Shown in pieces: positions 9,420-19,415 of a DNA stretch of 40,047 nucleotides. Below the pieces are notes generated by a model that saw nothing but the letters and a program-made list of their open reading frames with translations, was not told the origin of the DNA and did no database searches. Position 1 is the stretch's first letter. Each line of letters opens with the position of its first letter. Position numbers and translations under genes: made by a program. The DNA lies in the NCBI GenBank assembly GCA_903901225.1, contig CAIUQE010000007.1, positions 1 to 40,047 of the forward strand, written 5' to 3'. The DNA is from Candidatus Omnitrophota bacterium. GTDB taxonomy: Bacteria; Omnitrophota; Gorgyraeia; Zapsychrales; Fredricksoniimonadaceae.

Positions 9420-10904
9420 ATGAGCATCAAACTGCAATATACAGAAGTCGGCATTGTCAAGGCGATCAGAGGTTGTATCGTGATCGTGACAGGGTTCAGC
9501 AATTGCATCAATGGCCAGCTGATCCATTTTGGTTACGGAACGGTCGGCATGGTTGTCGGCTTTACGGAAGAGGAAGCCCAGGTCTTAATCCTGAAAGAGG
9601 CGGACAAGATCCGCACGGGGATGGAGGCTGTGGCCTCGATCGAACCTTTGGTCACGCCCGTCGGAAAGAATTTCATTGGCCGGATCGTTAACCCTCTGGG
9701 CGATCCTCTGGATGGCCTTGGCACCATCGTGCCGGATGCCATGTTCCCGATATTCCCTGAATCACCCCCCATCCTTGACCGTCAACCCCTGAGCAAAACC
9801 CTGGAAACAGGCATCAAGGTCCTGGATGCCATGATCCCCATTGGCCGGGGCCAGCGCGAGCTTATTCTCGGCGATAAAATGACGGGCAAGACAACTTTTG
9901 TCACGGATACGATCATCAATCAAAAAGGGGCGGATGTCGTCTGTATTTATTGTTCAATAGGTAAAGCCAGGGCCTCCATGGCGAAGGTCGTGCAGCTCTT
10001 TAAAGATCATGGGTGTTTTGAATACAGCATGATCGTTTCCGCCGCGGCGTCATCGACCCCGGGCCAGCAGTATCTTTCTCCTTACGTGGCTTGCTCCCTG
10101 GGTGAGTATTTCATGAAGCAGGGGAAGGACGTATTCATCGGCTTTGACGATTTTACCAAGCATGCCTGGTGTTACCGCGAAATATCTCTCCTTTTAGGGC
10201 GTCCACCGGGACGTGATTCTTATCCGGGAGATATTTTTTATCTTCATTCAAAAATGATCGAGCGCGCGTGTTACCTGAGCAAGGATAAGGGAGCTGGATC
10301 CATGACTTTCTTTCCTATCGTCGAGATCCTGGAAGGGGACCTTACCGCGTTCGTGCCTTCCAACCTTGTTTCCATGACCGACGGGCAAATATATTTGAGT
10401 TCCCAGCTTTTCGGCGAAGGGCAGAAACCGTCGCTTGATCTCGGTCTATCGGTCTCGCGCGTCGGATCCAAGGTCCAGTGGCATGCCATCAAATCACTGT
10501 CCGGCCCGTTGCGCCTGGAGTATCTCCAGTTCAGGGAGCTCCTGCGGCTTTCAAAGCTCAAGACATCGGGACAGTCGGAGGAAATGAAACAAAAACTTAA
10601 ACGCGGGGCCGTGCTCACGGCCATCCTGCGCCAGGACAAGGATACACCGGTGTGCCAGGAAATGCAGGTTCTTATCTTTTACGCGTTCCACAAGAAGCAC
10701 ATGAATGATTATTCAACAGAACAGGTCAACCTGTTCCAGGAATCTTGTTTAGAATATACGAAGAAGAACAAGCCGGAATTGATGGCGCTCCTGCGCGAAC
10801 GTCGGAAACTTGATCCGGAGATCGAAAAGATGCTTGAAGAGGTGATCAAGGGCCTGTCGGCTGAAGTGCTGACGCGGACGAAGGTCAAGGCTGACCTGGA
10901 GTAG
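9420..10904 (+). CDS. atpA: F1-type ATPase alpha subunit, divergent
   Basis: 494 residues. The non-catalytic nucleotide-binding subunit of an F1 ring. Visible are the P-loop GDKMTGKT (K157), the YDDLSKHA-like segment FDDFTKHA, the PPGRDSYPGD stretch and the arginine-finger motif SVSRVGS. Compared with E. coli alpha, where the P-loop lysine is residue 175, this protein is about 18 residues shorter at its start: it opens almost directly on the beta-barrel (TEVGIVKAIRG). The missing piece is the N-terminal helix that normally binds subunit delta. This matches the reduced delta encoded at 11697. Distance from standard sequences suggests a specialised rotary ATPase rather than the housekeeping enzyme. 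The gene lies 17 bases after the anchored protein. Confidence 0.95.
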   Translation: MSIKLQYTEVGIVKAIRGCIVIVTGFSNCINGQLIHFGYGTVGMVVGFTEEEAQVLILKEADKIRTGMEAVASIEPLVTPVGKNFIGRIVNPLGDPLDGLGTIVPDAMFPIFPESPPILDRQPLSKTLETGIKVLDAMIPIGRGQRELILGDKMTGKTTFVTDTIINQKGADVVCIYCSIGKARASMAKVVQLFKDHGCFEYSMIVSAAASSTPGQQYLSPYVACSLGEYFMKQGKDVFIGFDDFTKHAWCYREISLLLGRPPGRDSYPGDIFYLHSKMIERACYLSKDKGAGSMTFFPIVEILEGDLTAFVPSNLVSMTDGQIYLSSQLFGEGQKPSLDLGLSVSRVGSKVQWHAIKSLSGPLRLEYLQFRELLRLSKLKTSGQSEEMKQKLKRGAVLTAILRQDKDTPVCQEMQVLIFYAFHKKHMNDYSTEQVNLFQESCLEYTKKNKPELMALLRERRKLDPEIEKMLEEVIKGLSAEVLTRTKVKADLE

Positions 10905-10919
10905 CGCTGAGGATACCTT

Positions 10920-11195
10920 ATGGCAACGGCTTATACGGGTCATTTCCGCTGCGTCATATTGAGTGCCAGGCAATTGATCTTTGAGGGTGAGGTTAACAGT
11001 GTTTTCGTGAGCGGCGACGCCGGAGAATACGAACTGCTGGCTTACCATTATCCGCTGATAGGGATCGTCGCGGGGGACCTTATCATCAACTGGGATAAGC
11101 GCGTGCCGGTCAAGGGCGGGGTCGTCAAATTCTTCGCGAATGAATGCAATATCATGATCGAGGAGAAAGAGTCAACGGCTCCGGCGCAGGGGTAA
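10920..11195 (+). CDS. atpC: F1-type ATPase epsilon subunit, beta-sandwich only
   Basis: 91 residues against about 130-140 for typical bacterial epsilon. The sequence matches the N-terminal beta-sandwich: the SARQLIFEGEV segment corresponds to the usual SAEQxxFSGxV, followed by GDAGEYELLAYHYPLIG and VKGGVVKF. The C-terminal two-helix domain, which in many bacteria inhibits ATP hydrolysis, is absent. Hydrolysis would therefore not be locked by that mechanism, which fits an ATP-driven motor but does not prove one. A GAGGA ribosome-binding site precedes the ATG. The gene sits between alpha and the c genes, an unusual place for epsilon, which normally follows beta. Confidence 0.9.
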   Translation: MATAYTGHFRCVILSARQLIFEGEVNSVFVSGDAGEYELLAYHYPLIGIVAGDLIINWDKRVPVKGGVVKFFANECNIMIEEKESTAPAQG

Positions 11196-11210
11196 TCTGG
11201 AAGGGCGGGT

Positions 11211-11432
11211 ATGTTAGCTGAAACATTCATTATTTTAATGGTCATGTTCATCGCGGTCATGGGGCCGTCGGTCGTAATTGCCGTGCTGGGTTATGCCGTG
11301 ATCAAGGCGCTGAGCCGGAACCCGTCGGCAGCGTCAAAGATATTCATGGGCATGGCGATCATGCTGGTGTTCGTTGAGGCGATATCGATCATTTCGATCC
11401 TTATTATTTTCCAGCTTTTTTCAACAAAGTGA
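11211..11432 (+). CDS. atpE: FO-type c subunit, copy 1
   Basis: 73 residues forming a two-helix hairpin. The polar loop reads SRNPSA, equivalent to the usual ARQPE. The ion-binding carboxylate is Glu56 in helix 2 (VFVEAIS). The Gln of helix 1 and the Ser after Glu that mark sodium-binding c subunits are replaced by Ile and Ala, so proton binding is more likely. The Gly-rich packing motif of helix 1 is largely replaced by Val, Ile and Ala, so ring packing may differ from standard rings. It is followed twelve bases later by a second c-like gene. Confidence 0.9.
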   Translation: MLAETFIILMVMFIAVMGPSVVIAVLGYAVIKALSRNPSAASKIFMGMAIMLVFVEAISIISILIIFQLFSTK

Positions 11433-11444
11433 AGCGGTCCGGAC

Positions 11445-11681
11445 ATGGCGGAACATTTTCAGTACTGGAGAGAAGGATGGGCGTTCATTGCCACGATGCT
11501 TTTTATCGTCGGATCGCCTTGCGTCGCGGTCGCGGTGCTGGGGACAAAGCTGATCGATCATATCGGCCGTTTTCCCACGAAAAGCGCGCAGTTGCAGATG
11601 GGCGTTTGCATCCAGTTGCTTGTGGTCGAAATTATTTCGTTCTTGATGCTGGCGTTGTTTTTCCATGTCTTTTCTGATTAA
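11445..11681 (+). CDS. FO-type c subunit, divergent copy 2
   Basis: 78 residues with the same hairpin plan as the preceding gene: a GSPCVAVAVLG helix 1 parallel to GPSVVIAVLG of copy 1, a polar GRFPTKSAQ loop and Glu62 in helix 2 (LLVVEIIS). It also carries an N-terminal stretch rich in Trp and charged residues (residues 1-12). Both paralogs keep the carboxylate, so both could take part in ion transfer. Similarity is limited to the core, so the duplication is old. A mixed ring, as in eukaryotic V-ATPases, is possible. The start at 11445 is preferred over an overlapping ATG at 11429 in another frame because only this frame gives the c-type hairpin. Confidence 0.85.
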   Translation: MAEHFQYWREGWAFIATMLFIVGSPCVAVAVLGTKLIDHIGRFPTKSAQLQMGVCIQLLVVEIISFLMLALFFHVFSD

Positions 11682-11696
11682 TAAAGGAGCCGATAT

Positions 11697-12452
11697 ATGA
11701 CTTTCGCACTGATCATACAATTCTTGTTGCTGACCGCGATCATCTCGGGGGCGCTTATTTTCGCGTTGCACCGCGTGTTCCTTTCGAGTGTCGAAGGGGC
11801 AAAGCAGCGCCTGGAACGTGATGCTGAAGCGGCCAGGGCGCGTGAGGTGGAACTTAACAGCAAGATCAAACAGGCCAGTGAAGAACTCGCCGCGCGCAAG
11901 AAGGAGCTTGATCAGCTTGAACAGAAGATGAAGGTCGATCTTGAAGCTTCGGCGGAGAAACACCGGGAAGAGTTGGTCACCAAGGCGCGCGCTGACGCGG
12001 AAGAGATCATCACGAAAGCGCAGAACGCGGCAGATAGTATCCGGCTTGATATTGAAAAACAGATGGAGATCAGGATCATTGATCATGCCGTCAGCATCAT
12101 AGGGAGTGTCTTGACCAAACGCGCCAAGGTCGCTCTCGAGAAGGACCTTTTTGAGGAGTTTCTTGAGCAGCTCAGGAATGTGGATATGTCCAAGATCAGC
12201 CAGGATATCAAAAAGGCCGATGTGGTTACGTCCCTTGGCCTGAGTGACGCGGACCTGAAACGGGTTTCGGATGAGATTTGTGCCCGTAGCGGCAGGACTA
12301 TTGAACTGCATTCCAAAGTTGACGGGGCTCATATCGCGGGTGTTGTGATCCATTTCGGCAGTCTGCAGCTTGACGGCAGCTTGCGCACGGCGGTCAAGGA
12401 GGCGGCCACCGCGCTCAAGGCTGAAGCGGAAAAGTCGCGTCAGAAGAAGTAA
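11697..12452 (+). CDS. atpF: ATPase b-delta fusion lacking the delta N-terminal domain
   Basis: 251 residues. Residues 1-25 form the membrane anchor. A long charged coiled coil (~30-130) follows, as in subunit b of the peripheral stalk. The C-terminal part contains VDGAHIAGVVIHFGS and LDGSLR, the signature of the C-terminal domain of delta/OSCP. The six-helix N-terminal domain of delta, which grips alpha, is not present. b-delta fusions are known, for example in mycobacteria, but those keep the delta N-terminal domain. Loss here goes together with loss of the alpha N-terminal helix. A strong AAAGGAG ribosome-binding site stands ahead of the ATG. Confidence 0.88.
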   Translation: MTFALIIQFLLLTAIISGALIFALHRVFLSSVEGAKQRLERDAEAARAREVELNSKIKQASEELAARKKELDQLEQKMKVDLEASAEKHREELVTKARADAEEIITKAQNAADSIRLDIEKQMEIRIIDHAVSIIGSVLTKRAKVALEKDLFEEFLEQLRNVDMSKISQDIKKADVVTSLGLSDADLKRVSDEICARSGRTIELHSKVDGAHIAGVVIHFGSLQLDGSLRTAVKEAATALKAEAEKSRQKK

Positions 12453-12475
12453 GCCAATCGGGCCTAGGGGCAGTC

Positions 12476-13330
12476 ATGGGTAAGGCAAACAAGGTCAAGC
12501 GTGATTTTCTGGATGTGAGGGACCTGGTCGAACTGGTGCAGGTCCTTAAGGATATCGCGGACATGAAGTTCCATGATCTCTTTGCCAAAAGAGGGGGCTT
12601 CCAGCGTTTCGGGGAATCGTTCGCTGAATTTTTTCGTCTTCTGGAAACCGTGAATGTGCAGCATCCTTTGGTTTCCAACAGCAATGCCAATGTCTGCATT
12701 GTTGTCGTTACGACGGAAGAGGGTTTTATCGGCGACCTTAACAACAAGGTCGTGACACGCGCGCTTGAACTTCGCAATGAATATCCCAACGCGAAGTTTG
12801 TCACTCTCGGGCGCAAGGGAGTGATGAAGCTTGAAATGCTGGGGGTTAAGAGCGCAAAGACGTATGAAGACCTTGGCGACAGGAAGTTATATGACCTTGC
12901 GGTGGACCTTAAGGATTATCTGGTCAAGCAGGTCATGGATGATGTTTTCGGAAAAGTGCTGGTGGTATATCCGTGGCCCAAAGACCTTCAGACGGTCCGC
13001 GCGCGGGTCGTTAAATTGTTGCCGGCTGATTTCATTTTCCAGAGCCAGCCGCAGACCATTGAGCAGTTCACGAAGGTGATCGAGGAGTCCGATCCGCTGG
13101 ATGTTATCGGGTATCTGGCGCAATTATGGACATCGTCAAAGATTTACGAAGTCATGCTCGATACGAGTATCGCGGCTGTGGCGGCGCAGTCCCAGCAGCT
13201 GGATACAAGTTTGCTGAACGTGAAGAAAGAGGCCGGCAACGTCAGGCTTAAATGGCGCAAGGCGCGCAAAGGCGATATTGACAAAAGCCTCCGTGAAACT
13301 TTTTCGTCGAGATTGATGACCAAGCGTTGA
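12476..13330 (+). CDS. atpG: F1-type ATPase gamma subunit
   Basis: 284 residues, a normal length. The rotor shaft is recognisable from its long N- and C-terminal helices and from the central segment TTEEGFIGDLNNKV, which corresponds to the usual TSDKGLCGGLN. The C-terminal helix keeps the expected pattern of Ala, Asn and Leu followed by RKARKGDIDKSLRE, matching the YNRARQAxITxEL region. It would couple the F1 head to the c ring. It follows the b-delta gene and precedes beta, as in standard operons. An AGGGG ribosome-binding site precedes the ATG. Confidence 0.92.
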   Translation: MGKANKVKRDFLDVRDLVELVQVLKDIADMKFHDLFAKRGGFQRFGESFAEFFRLLETVNVQHPLVSNSNANVCIVVVTTEEGFIGDLNNKVVTRALELRNEYPNAKFVTLGRKGVMKLEMLGVKSAKTYEDLGDRKLYDLAVDLKDYLVKQVMDDVFGKVLVVYPWPKDLQTVRARVVKLLPADFIFQSQPQTIEQFTKVIEESDPLDVIGYLAQLWTSSKIYEVMLDTSIAAVAAQSQQLDTSLLNVKKEAGNVRLKWRKARKGDIDKSLRETFSSRLMTKR

Positions 13331-14782
<1,452 letters not shown>

Positions 14783-14784
14783 CG

Positions 14785-16509
14785 ATGTTAAAGAACATTG
14801 TCAATAAGGCCGTCGGGGATGCCCTGGTTCAGGGAGGCCTTCTTGATGAAGGAAACCTGCAGCGCTATTCCCAGGAAGCGGCCAATGCCGGTGTCAAGCT
14901 TACGGTCCATCTCGTCCGTGCCGGCGTGCTTCAGGCGCATGATGTCTTGAAAGTCCTTTCCGCCCGTTTCCACTGTGAAGTCCTGGACCTTAAAGCCGTT
15001 AACGTTGAAAAGAGCGTTATTGAGCGGGTCCCCGTAAAATTCGCCACATACTATCAGTTCCTGCCCCTGGCGATCGACCGCCAGAAAATGACCATTGCCA
15101 TCGCTGAACCGCTGGATATTTACACGCAGGATGAGATACGCGCGCTGCTCGGCCTGGAGCCGAAATTCGTTCTGGCCAGCGCGTGGGATATCGAGGAGGC
15201 CCTGAAGAAATATTACGGCCTGGCCTCGGACACGATTGACAGGATCATCACCCGGGACCCGAAGCGCTTCCGCAAAGAACGGGCCTCGGATGAGACGGGT
15301 ATTGAGGATATCGAACGCCAGAGTGAAGACCCGACGGTCACCAAACTGGTCAACCAGATCATTTTAGAGGCGTATCAGAAGCGCGCGACCGATATCCATA
15401 TTGAGCCTTATCGCAGCAGCGTGAGATTCCGCTATCGCATTGACGGCGTCCTGATCGACGCGAACCTGCCGCAGGATGCCCGGCATTTCCTGCCGGCCAT
15501 CCTTTCCAGGATCAAGATCATGGCGGAATTGAGCATCACCGAGAAGCGCAAGCCTCTCGATGGGAGCGCGGTGGTGCGGGTGGGGGAGAAAGAGCTCGAC
15601 CTGCGCGTGTCGACCATCCCGGCGCTTCATGGCGAGAGCATGGTCATCCGCCTCCTGCCGACCACGTCGGAATTGCTTAATCTCGAGAAGCTCGGGTTTA
15701 ACGCGGATAACGCGGCTAAATTCCGCGAACTTGTGCGGCGGCCCCACGGGGTTATTTTTGTTACCGGCCCGACGGGAAGTGGCAAGACGACAACGCTTTA
15801 CGCGTGCCTGAACGAGATCAACCTTCCCGGCCGCAAGATCATCACCATCGAGGATCCCGTGGAATACGAGATGGACGGGATAACCCAGATCCAGATCAAC
15901 GCGGATGTGCATTTTTCATTTGCCGACGGGTTGCGCAGCGTCCTGCGCCATGACCCCGATATCCTTATGGTGGGCGAGGTCCGAGATACGGAGACCGCCA
16001 ACATCGCCATCCGCACCGCTCTTACCGGGCATCTTGTTTTTTCATCGCTGCACACCAATGATGCCGCGAGCGCGGTCACGCGCCTGGTGGATATGGGGGT
16101 TGAGCCCTATCTGGTCGCGTCGAGCGTCCAGGCGTTTGTGGCCCAGCGCCTTGTCCGAGTGATCTGCCCCAAGTGCAAGGAAGAGGACCTGCAGCCGTTG
16201 CATGATATCCGTCAGGAGATCGCAGAGAGCGTCAAGCCGGCGGTGTCCGACAAGGTCTTGATCTTCAGGGGGCGTGGTTGCGACCATTGCAATGGTACGG
16301 GTTATTACGGCAGGACGGCTATTTATGAGATCCTTGAGCTTGACGAGCAGGTCCGTGCCGTTATCCTTGAGAAACCGAGGGCGGAAGAGATAAGAAGGAT
16401 CGCTATCGCCCGGGGCATGAAAACCTTGCGCCAGGATGGCTGGAAGAACGTGGCAAAGGGGGTCACAACTCCCGCTGAGGTCATGAATGTCACGATGAAA
16501 GAGGTTTGA
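14785..16509 (+). CDS. gspE: Type II secretion / pilus assembly ATPase GspE
   Basis: 574 residues. A hexameric cytoplasmic ATPase that powers pseudopilus assembly. The N-terminal ~150 residues form the T2SSE-N domain, followed by the ATPase core. Visible are the Walker A box GPTGSGKTTT (from residue 328), the Walker B segment ILMVGEVRD, the His-box LHTNDAASA and a zinc-binding pair CPKC (461, 464) and CDHC (499, 502). Length and all motifs match intact GspE/PilB proteins. The start follows the beta-subunit stop by three bases with no clear ribosome-binding site, so translation is probably coupled to the ATPase operon. Confidence 0.95.
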   Translation: MLKNIVNKAVGDALVQGGLLDEGNLQRYSQEAANAGVKLTVHLVRAGVLQAHDVLKVLSARFHCEVLDLKAVNVEKSVIERVPVKFATYYQFLPLAIDRQKMTIAIAEPLDIYTQDEIRALLGLEPKFVLASAWDIEEALKKYYGLASDTIDRIITRDPKRFRKERASDETGIEDIERQSEDPTVTKLVNQIILEAYQKRATDIHIEPYRSSVRFRYRIDGVLIDANLPQDARHFLPAILSRIKIMAELSITEKRKPLDGSAVVRVGEKELDLRVSTIPALHGESMVIRLLPTTSELLNLEKLGFNADNAAKFRELVRRPHGVIFVTGPTGSGKTTTLYACLNEINLPGRKIITIEDPVEYEMDGITQIQINADVHFSFADGLRSVLRHDPDILMVGEVRDTETANIAIRTALTGHLVFSSLHTNDAASAVTRLVDMGVEPYLVASSVQAFVAQRLVRVICPKCKEEDLQPLHDIRQEIAESVKPAVSDKVLIFRGRGCDHCNGTGYYGRTAIYEILELDEQVRAVILEKPRAEEIRRIAIARGMKTLRQDGWKNVAKGVTTPAEVMNVTMKEV

Positions 16510-16514
16510 AGGCC

Positions 16515-17717
16515 ATGCCGGTTTTTGTTTACAGGGCCAAGCAGGACAATGCGCAGACGGTTACGGGCGAGGTGACGGCATCGGATGTTAACGAGGCCAT
16601 TGAGCTTGTTAGCCGCCAGGGGCTTTTGCCGGTGTCTGTTGATGAAAAGACGGATCTGCCTGTTGGCCAGGCGCGCGGTGGTGCCGTGGATCCCCGCGTG
16701 GTCTTTTCTTTCACGCGCCAGCTGGTCAGCCTTTTGAATTCCGGGGTCCCTTTGCTGCAGGCCCTTGAAGTCCTTGCCCGTCAGACGCGCCAGCTATCTT
16801 TCACGATCGTTGTCAGGGATGTGATCGCCAATTTGCGTAACGGCAGGGCGTTCTCGGCGTGTATCAGGGAACATCCTGCGGCCTTCTCGGATATTTACGT
16901 GGCGCTTGTTAGGGCGGGCGAGGAGAGCGGGCGCCTGAAGGAACTCCTGGCTGGATTGGTCGTGTATCATCGCAAGCAGGAGGAAATTACATCCAGGGTC
17001 CGGGGCGCGCTTGTTTATCCGTGTTTTATGCTCGCGGTAGGCCTTGCGACGGTTGTGTTCATCCTGAGTTTTGTGATGCCGAAGATCGCTGTCCTGTTCG
17101 ACGGGATGCGCACGACATTGCCCTGGCCCACGCAGGTGGTCATGGCGTTGAGCCGGATCCTGCGCAACGCGTGGCCCATTGTTTTTGTGTTGATATTCCT
17201 GGGTGTTCTGGCGTCCCGTTTTCTGGCCCAGGCTCCGTTGATCCGCCGCCGCATCAAAGTCCTTTTTACGGGCCTTCCCCTGGTCAGGGATTTTGCGATC
17301 AAGACTGACCTGGAACGGTTTTCCCGCACGCTAGGACTTTTGCTGGAGAGCGGACTGCCCATCCTATCCGCCCTTGAAGCAACGATCCAGGTCCTCGATC
17401 ATGAGCCGTTGCGCCAGGAACTTCTATTGGCTCAGGAGAGGGTGACCGGTGGCGCTTCTTTCGGCGAGTGCCTGCGGGAGTCAGCGAATATCCCGGACAT
17501 TGTCGCCCAGCTGATCATTGTCGGCGAGGAATCGGGGAACCTTCCCGGGGCTTTGCGCGATATTGCCGACACCTATGAACAGGAGGTCGCCGAGACGACT
17601 AAGGCCGTGACCACGCTGCTTGAGCCATTGCTTATCCTTTTCGTCGGCCTTGTGGTAGGGTTTATTGTTTTTGCCATGCTCTTGCCTATTTTTCAGATGG
17701 ACATGTTCGCCCGGTGA
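16515..17717 (+). CDS. gspF: Type II secretion inner-membrane protein GspF
   Basis: 400 residues. The polytopic inner-membrane platform that works with GspE. It opens with PVFVYRAKQDNAQTVTGEV, the usual GspF/PilC start, followed by two T2SSF helical domains (~70-190 and ~270-395) and transmembrane segments near 165-190, 215-235 and 375-400. I chose ATG 16515 over TTG 16506 because the longer form overlaps the gspE stop and adds only three residues; GAAGG before the ATG can serve as a ribosome-binding site. Confidence 0.93.
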   Translation: MPVFVYRAKQDNAQTVTGEVTASDVNEAIELVSRQGLLPVSVDEKTDLPVGQARGGAVDPRVVFSFTRQLVSLLNSGVPLLQALEVLARQTRQLSFTIVVRDVIANLRNGRAFSACIREHPAAFSDIYVALVRAGEESGRLKELLAGLVVYHRKQEEITSRVRGALVYPCFMLAVGLATVVFILSFVMPKIAVLFDGMRTTLPWPTQVVMALSRILRNAWPIVFVLIFLGVLASRFLAQAPLIRRRIKVLFTGLPLVRDFAIKTDLERFSRTLGLLLESGLPILSALEATIQVLDHEPLRQELLLAQERVTGGASFGECLRESANIPDIVAQLIIVGEESGNLPGALRDIADTYEQEVAETTKAVTTLLEPLLILFVGLVVGFIVFAMLLPIFQMDMFAR

Positions 17718-17723
17718 TCCCTT

Positions 17724-18554
17724 ATGAGATTTAAATTCGCGGTGATCTTTGCCAGCGCCTGTTCCTTGATTATTTATTTCGCCCCTTTGGCCTTTGCCGC
17801 TGAGCCTGGAAGTCCGTTCCTCGAGTCCAGCAGCGATCATTTCCGGGTGCGCTTCTCAATGGAGGCTGAGCGCGACACGGCCCAGTCGGTTTTGCGTCAG
17901 GCCGAGGCGTATTACATCAAGATCGCGGAAGACATCGGTTACAGCCGTTACGAGGATTTCTGGACGTGGGATCGTCGCGTCGTCATCATGTTGTACCCGG
18001 ACCAGTACGCTTATGCCAGGTTTACGGGGAGCCCTTCGTGGTCAAAAGGATTCGCGAGCCGGGATACGCGGGTTTTCAAAGAACACGCCATTGTTTCTTA
18101 TGACGGGCAGCAGAATTTTCTTGATGAAGTTTTGCCGCACGAGATCGCCCACCTGATGTTATGGGATTATATCGGTGCCGGCTCAACGTCGAGAATGCCG
18201 GTCTGGTTCGAGGAGGGCGTGGCCCAGCTTGAGGAGAAGGAAAAGTCGGAGAAAGTTTTTGAGGCGATGCGACCCCTTGTTCTGCGCCGCGGGCATATCC
18301 CTTTCTCATCTTTCGGCGGCATGACGGTCACCGGGGAGGGCGATCCTCAAAAAGTTTCTCTTTTTTACGCTCAAAGCCTCTCAATTGTGCTATTTTTAAT
18401 ACAAAAGTACGGCAAAGATTCATTTTACCGCCTTTGCGCGGAATTGCGCAGTGGCAGTTCTTTTGAAGTTGCCCTGGATCGCGCGTATCCTTCGGTCTTC
18501 GGGTCTTTCGACACGGTAGAGAGCCGGTGGGTGCGTTATTTCGATGAACAGTAA
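17724..18554 (+). CDS. Secreted gluzincin-like (MA clan) peptidase
   Basis: 276 residues. Residues 1-25 are a signal peptide ending LAFAA. A zinc-site motif HEIAH occupies residues 139-143, and WFEEG with Glu163/164 lies about 20 residues later, matching the HExxH...E arrangement of the peptidase MA-like group. The zinc ligands and the catalytic Glu are all present, so activity is plausible; substrate is unknown. It sits between gspF and gspG, where type II secretion operons do not normally carry a peptidase. It could process pseudopilins, an exported substrate or the cell wall. It begins seven bases after gspF. Confidence 0.8.
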   Translation: MRFKFAVIFASACSLIIYFAPLAFAAEPGSPFLESSSDHFRVRFSMEAERDTAQSVLRQAEAYYIKIAEDIGYSRYEDFWTWDRRVVIMLYPDQYAYARFTGSPSWSKGFASRDTRVFKEHAIVSYDGQQNFLDEVLPHEIAHLMLWDYIGAGSTSRMPVWFEEGVAQLEEKEKSEKVFEAMRPLVLRRGHIPFSSFGGMTVTGEGDPQKVSLFYAQSLSIVLFLIQKYGKDSFYRLCAELRSGSSFEVALDRAYPSVFGSFDTVESRWVRYFDEQ

Positions 18555-18574
18555 CTTATTCCAGGAGGTTTGAT

Positions 18575-18988
18575 ATGTTGTTTGAAAAAACCAGGGGTTT
18601 TACCCTTATCGAGATCATGCTCGTTGTCATCATCATCGGGGCTTTGGCGGCGATCATTGTCCCGAATTTTGGCGGACGCTCCGAACAGGCAAAGATCGCG
18701 GTGGCCAAAGCGGATATTAGCAATATCGCGACGGCCCTGAAGCTTTACGAACTGGACAACGGCGTTCTCCCGTCGACGGCCCAGGGGCTTTTGGCCCTCA
18801 GGGAAAGGGCGGCGTCAAGTCCGGCCCCGAAGAACTGGAATGGCCCTTATCTTGAAAAGGATACGATCGACCCCTGGGGCGATCCGTATGTGTACGCCTC
18901 TCCCGGGACCCACCGTTCGGATTACGATCTTTCCTCCAAAGGAAAGGACGTCAGTTCTGCCGACGATGATATTGTCAACTGGCAGTGA
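18575..18988 (+). CDS. gspG: Major pseudopilin GspG
   Basis: 137 residues. A short basic leader ends at Gly9, then FTLIEIMLVV with Glu at mature position 5, the type IV prepilin cleavage and methylation signature. The C-terminal part has the GspG pattern: GLLALRE, then GPYLEKDTIDPWGDPYVY and DLSSKGKD, the latter in the region that binds calcium in known GspG proteins. It is the expected main pseudopilus subunit. A strong ribosome-binding site (CAGGAGG) precedes the ATG. Confidence 0.95.
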   Translation: MLFEKTRGFTLIEIMLVVIIIGALAAIIVPNFGGRSEQAKIAVAKADISNIATALKLYELDNGVLPSTAQGLLALRERAASSPAPKNWNGPYLEKDTIDPWGDPYVYASPGTHRSDYDLSSKGKDVSSADDDIVNWQ

Positions 18989-19415
18989 CCGCGCGCGGCG
19001 CCGCCTGACGCGGGGGATCACTTTCATTGAGGTGATGCTCACCGTTGTTGTCCTTTCGGCAGGGCTTGTCGCCATATACCGTTCGTTTTTCTCCGCCATC
19101 AATTACCTCGACCATCTTTCCACCCGCCTTTACGCGCACAACCTGATGGAGAACCGTATTGCCACTATTGAGAGGGATTTTCGTTCACTCAAGGATTTTG
19201 ACATCGGGGTATTTTCCGAAGATGCTCTCATCAATAACAGGACGGTCACATTCCACTATGCCGTGAATTTGAAGCCCGTCGGGACTTTGCTTTCCGTCTT
19301 TGAGCTTGAGATCGTTCTTTCCTGGCAGGAACATGGCCGTCCGGCCAGCCTCTCACGGACGGCCTATTTTTCCGGGATCACCGCCTTGACGGCTCCGCCG
19401 GGAAAGGGGGCCTGA
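18966..19415 (+). CDS. gspI: Minor pseudopilin, GspI-like
   Basis: 149 residues. A 17-residue basic leader (five Arg) precedes the cleavage site RG/ITFIEVMLTVVV, with Glu at mature position 5. The frame is open from 18840, but the region upstream of 18966 is only gspG read in another frame; ATG 18966, or TTG 18972, gives a normal leader. It overlaps the end of gspG by 23 bases. Position after gspG and before a GspJ-like gene supports GspI; a GspH identity is less likely. No separate gspH is seen. Confidence 0.8.
   Translation: MILSTGSDRARRRLTRGITFIEVMLTVVVLSAGLVAIYRSFFSAINYLDHLSTRLYAHNLMENRIATIERDFRSLKDFDIGVFSEDALINNRTVTFHYAVNLKPVGTLLSVFELEIVLSWQEHGRPASLSRTAYFSGITALTAPPGKGA

Noticed and set aside
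18840-18965. Extended N-terminus for the GspI-like pseudopilin
   Set aside because: The upstream codons are gspG read in another frame; a prepilin leader begins at 18966.
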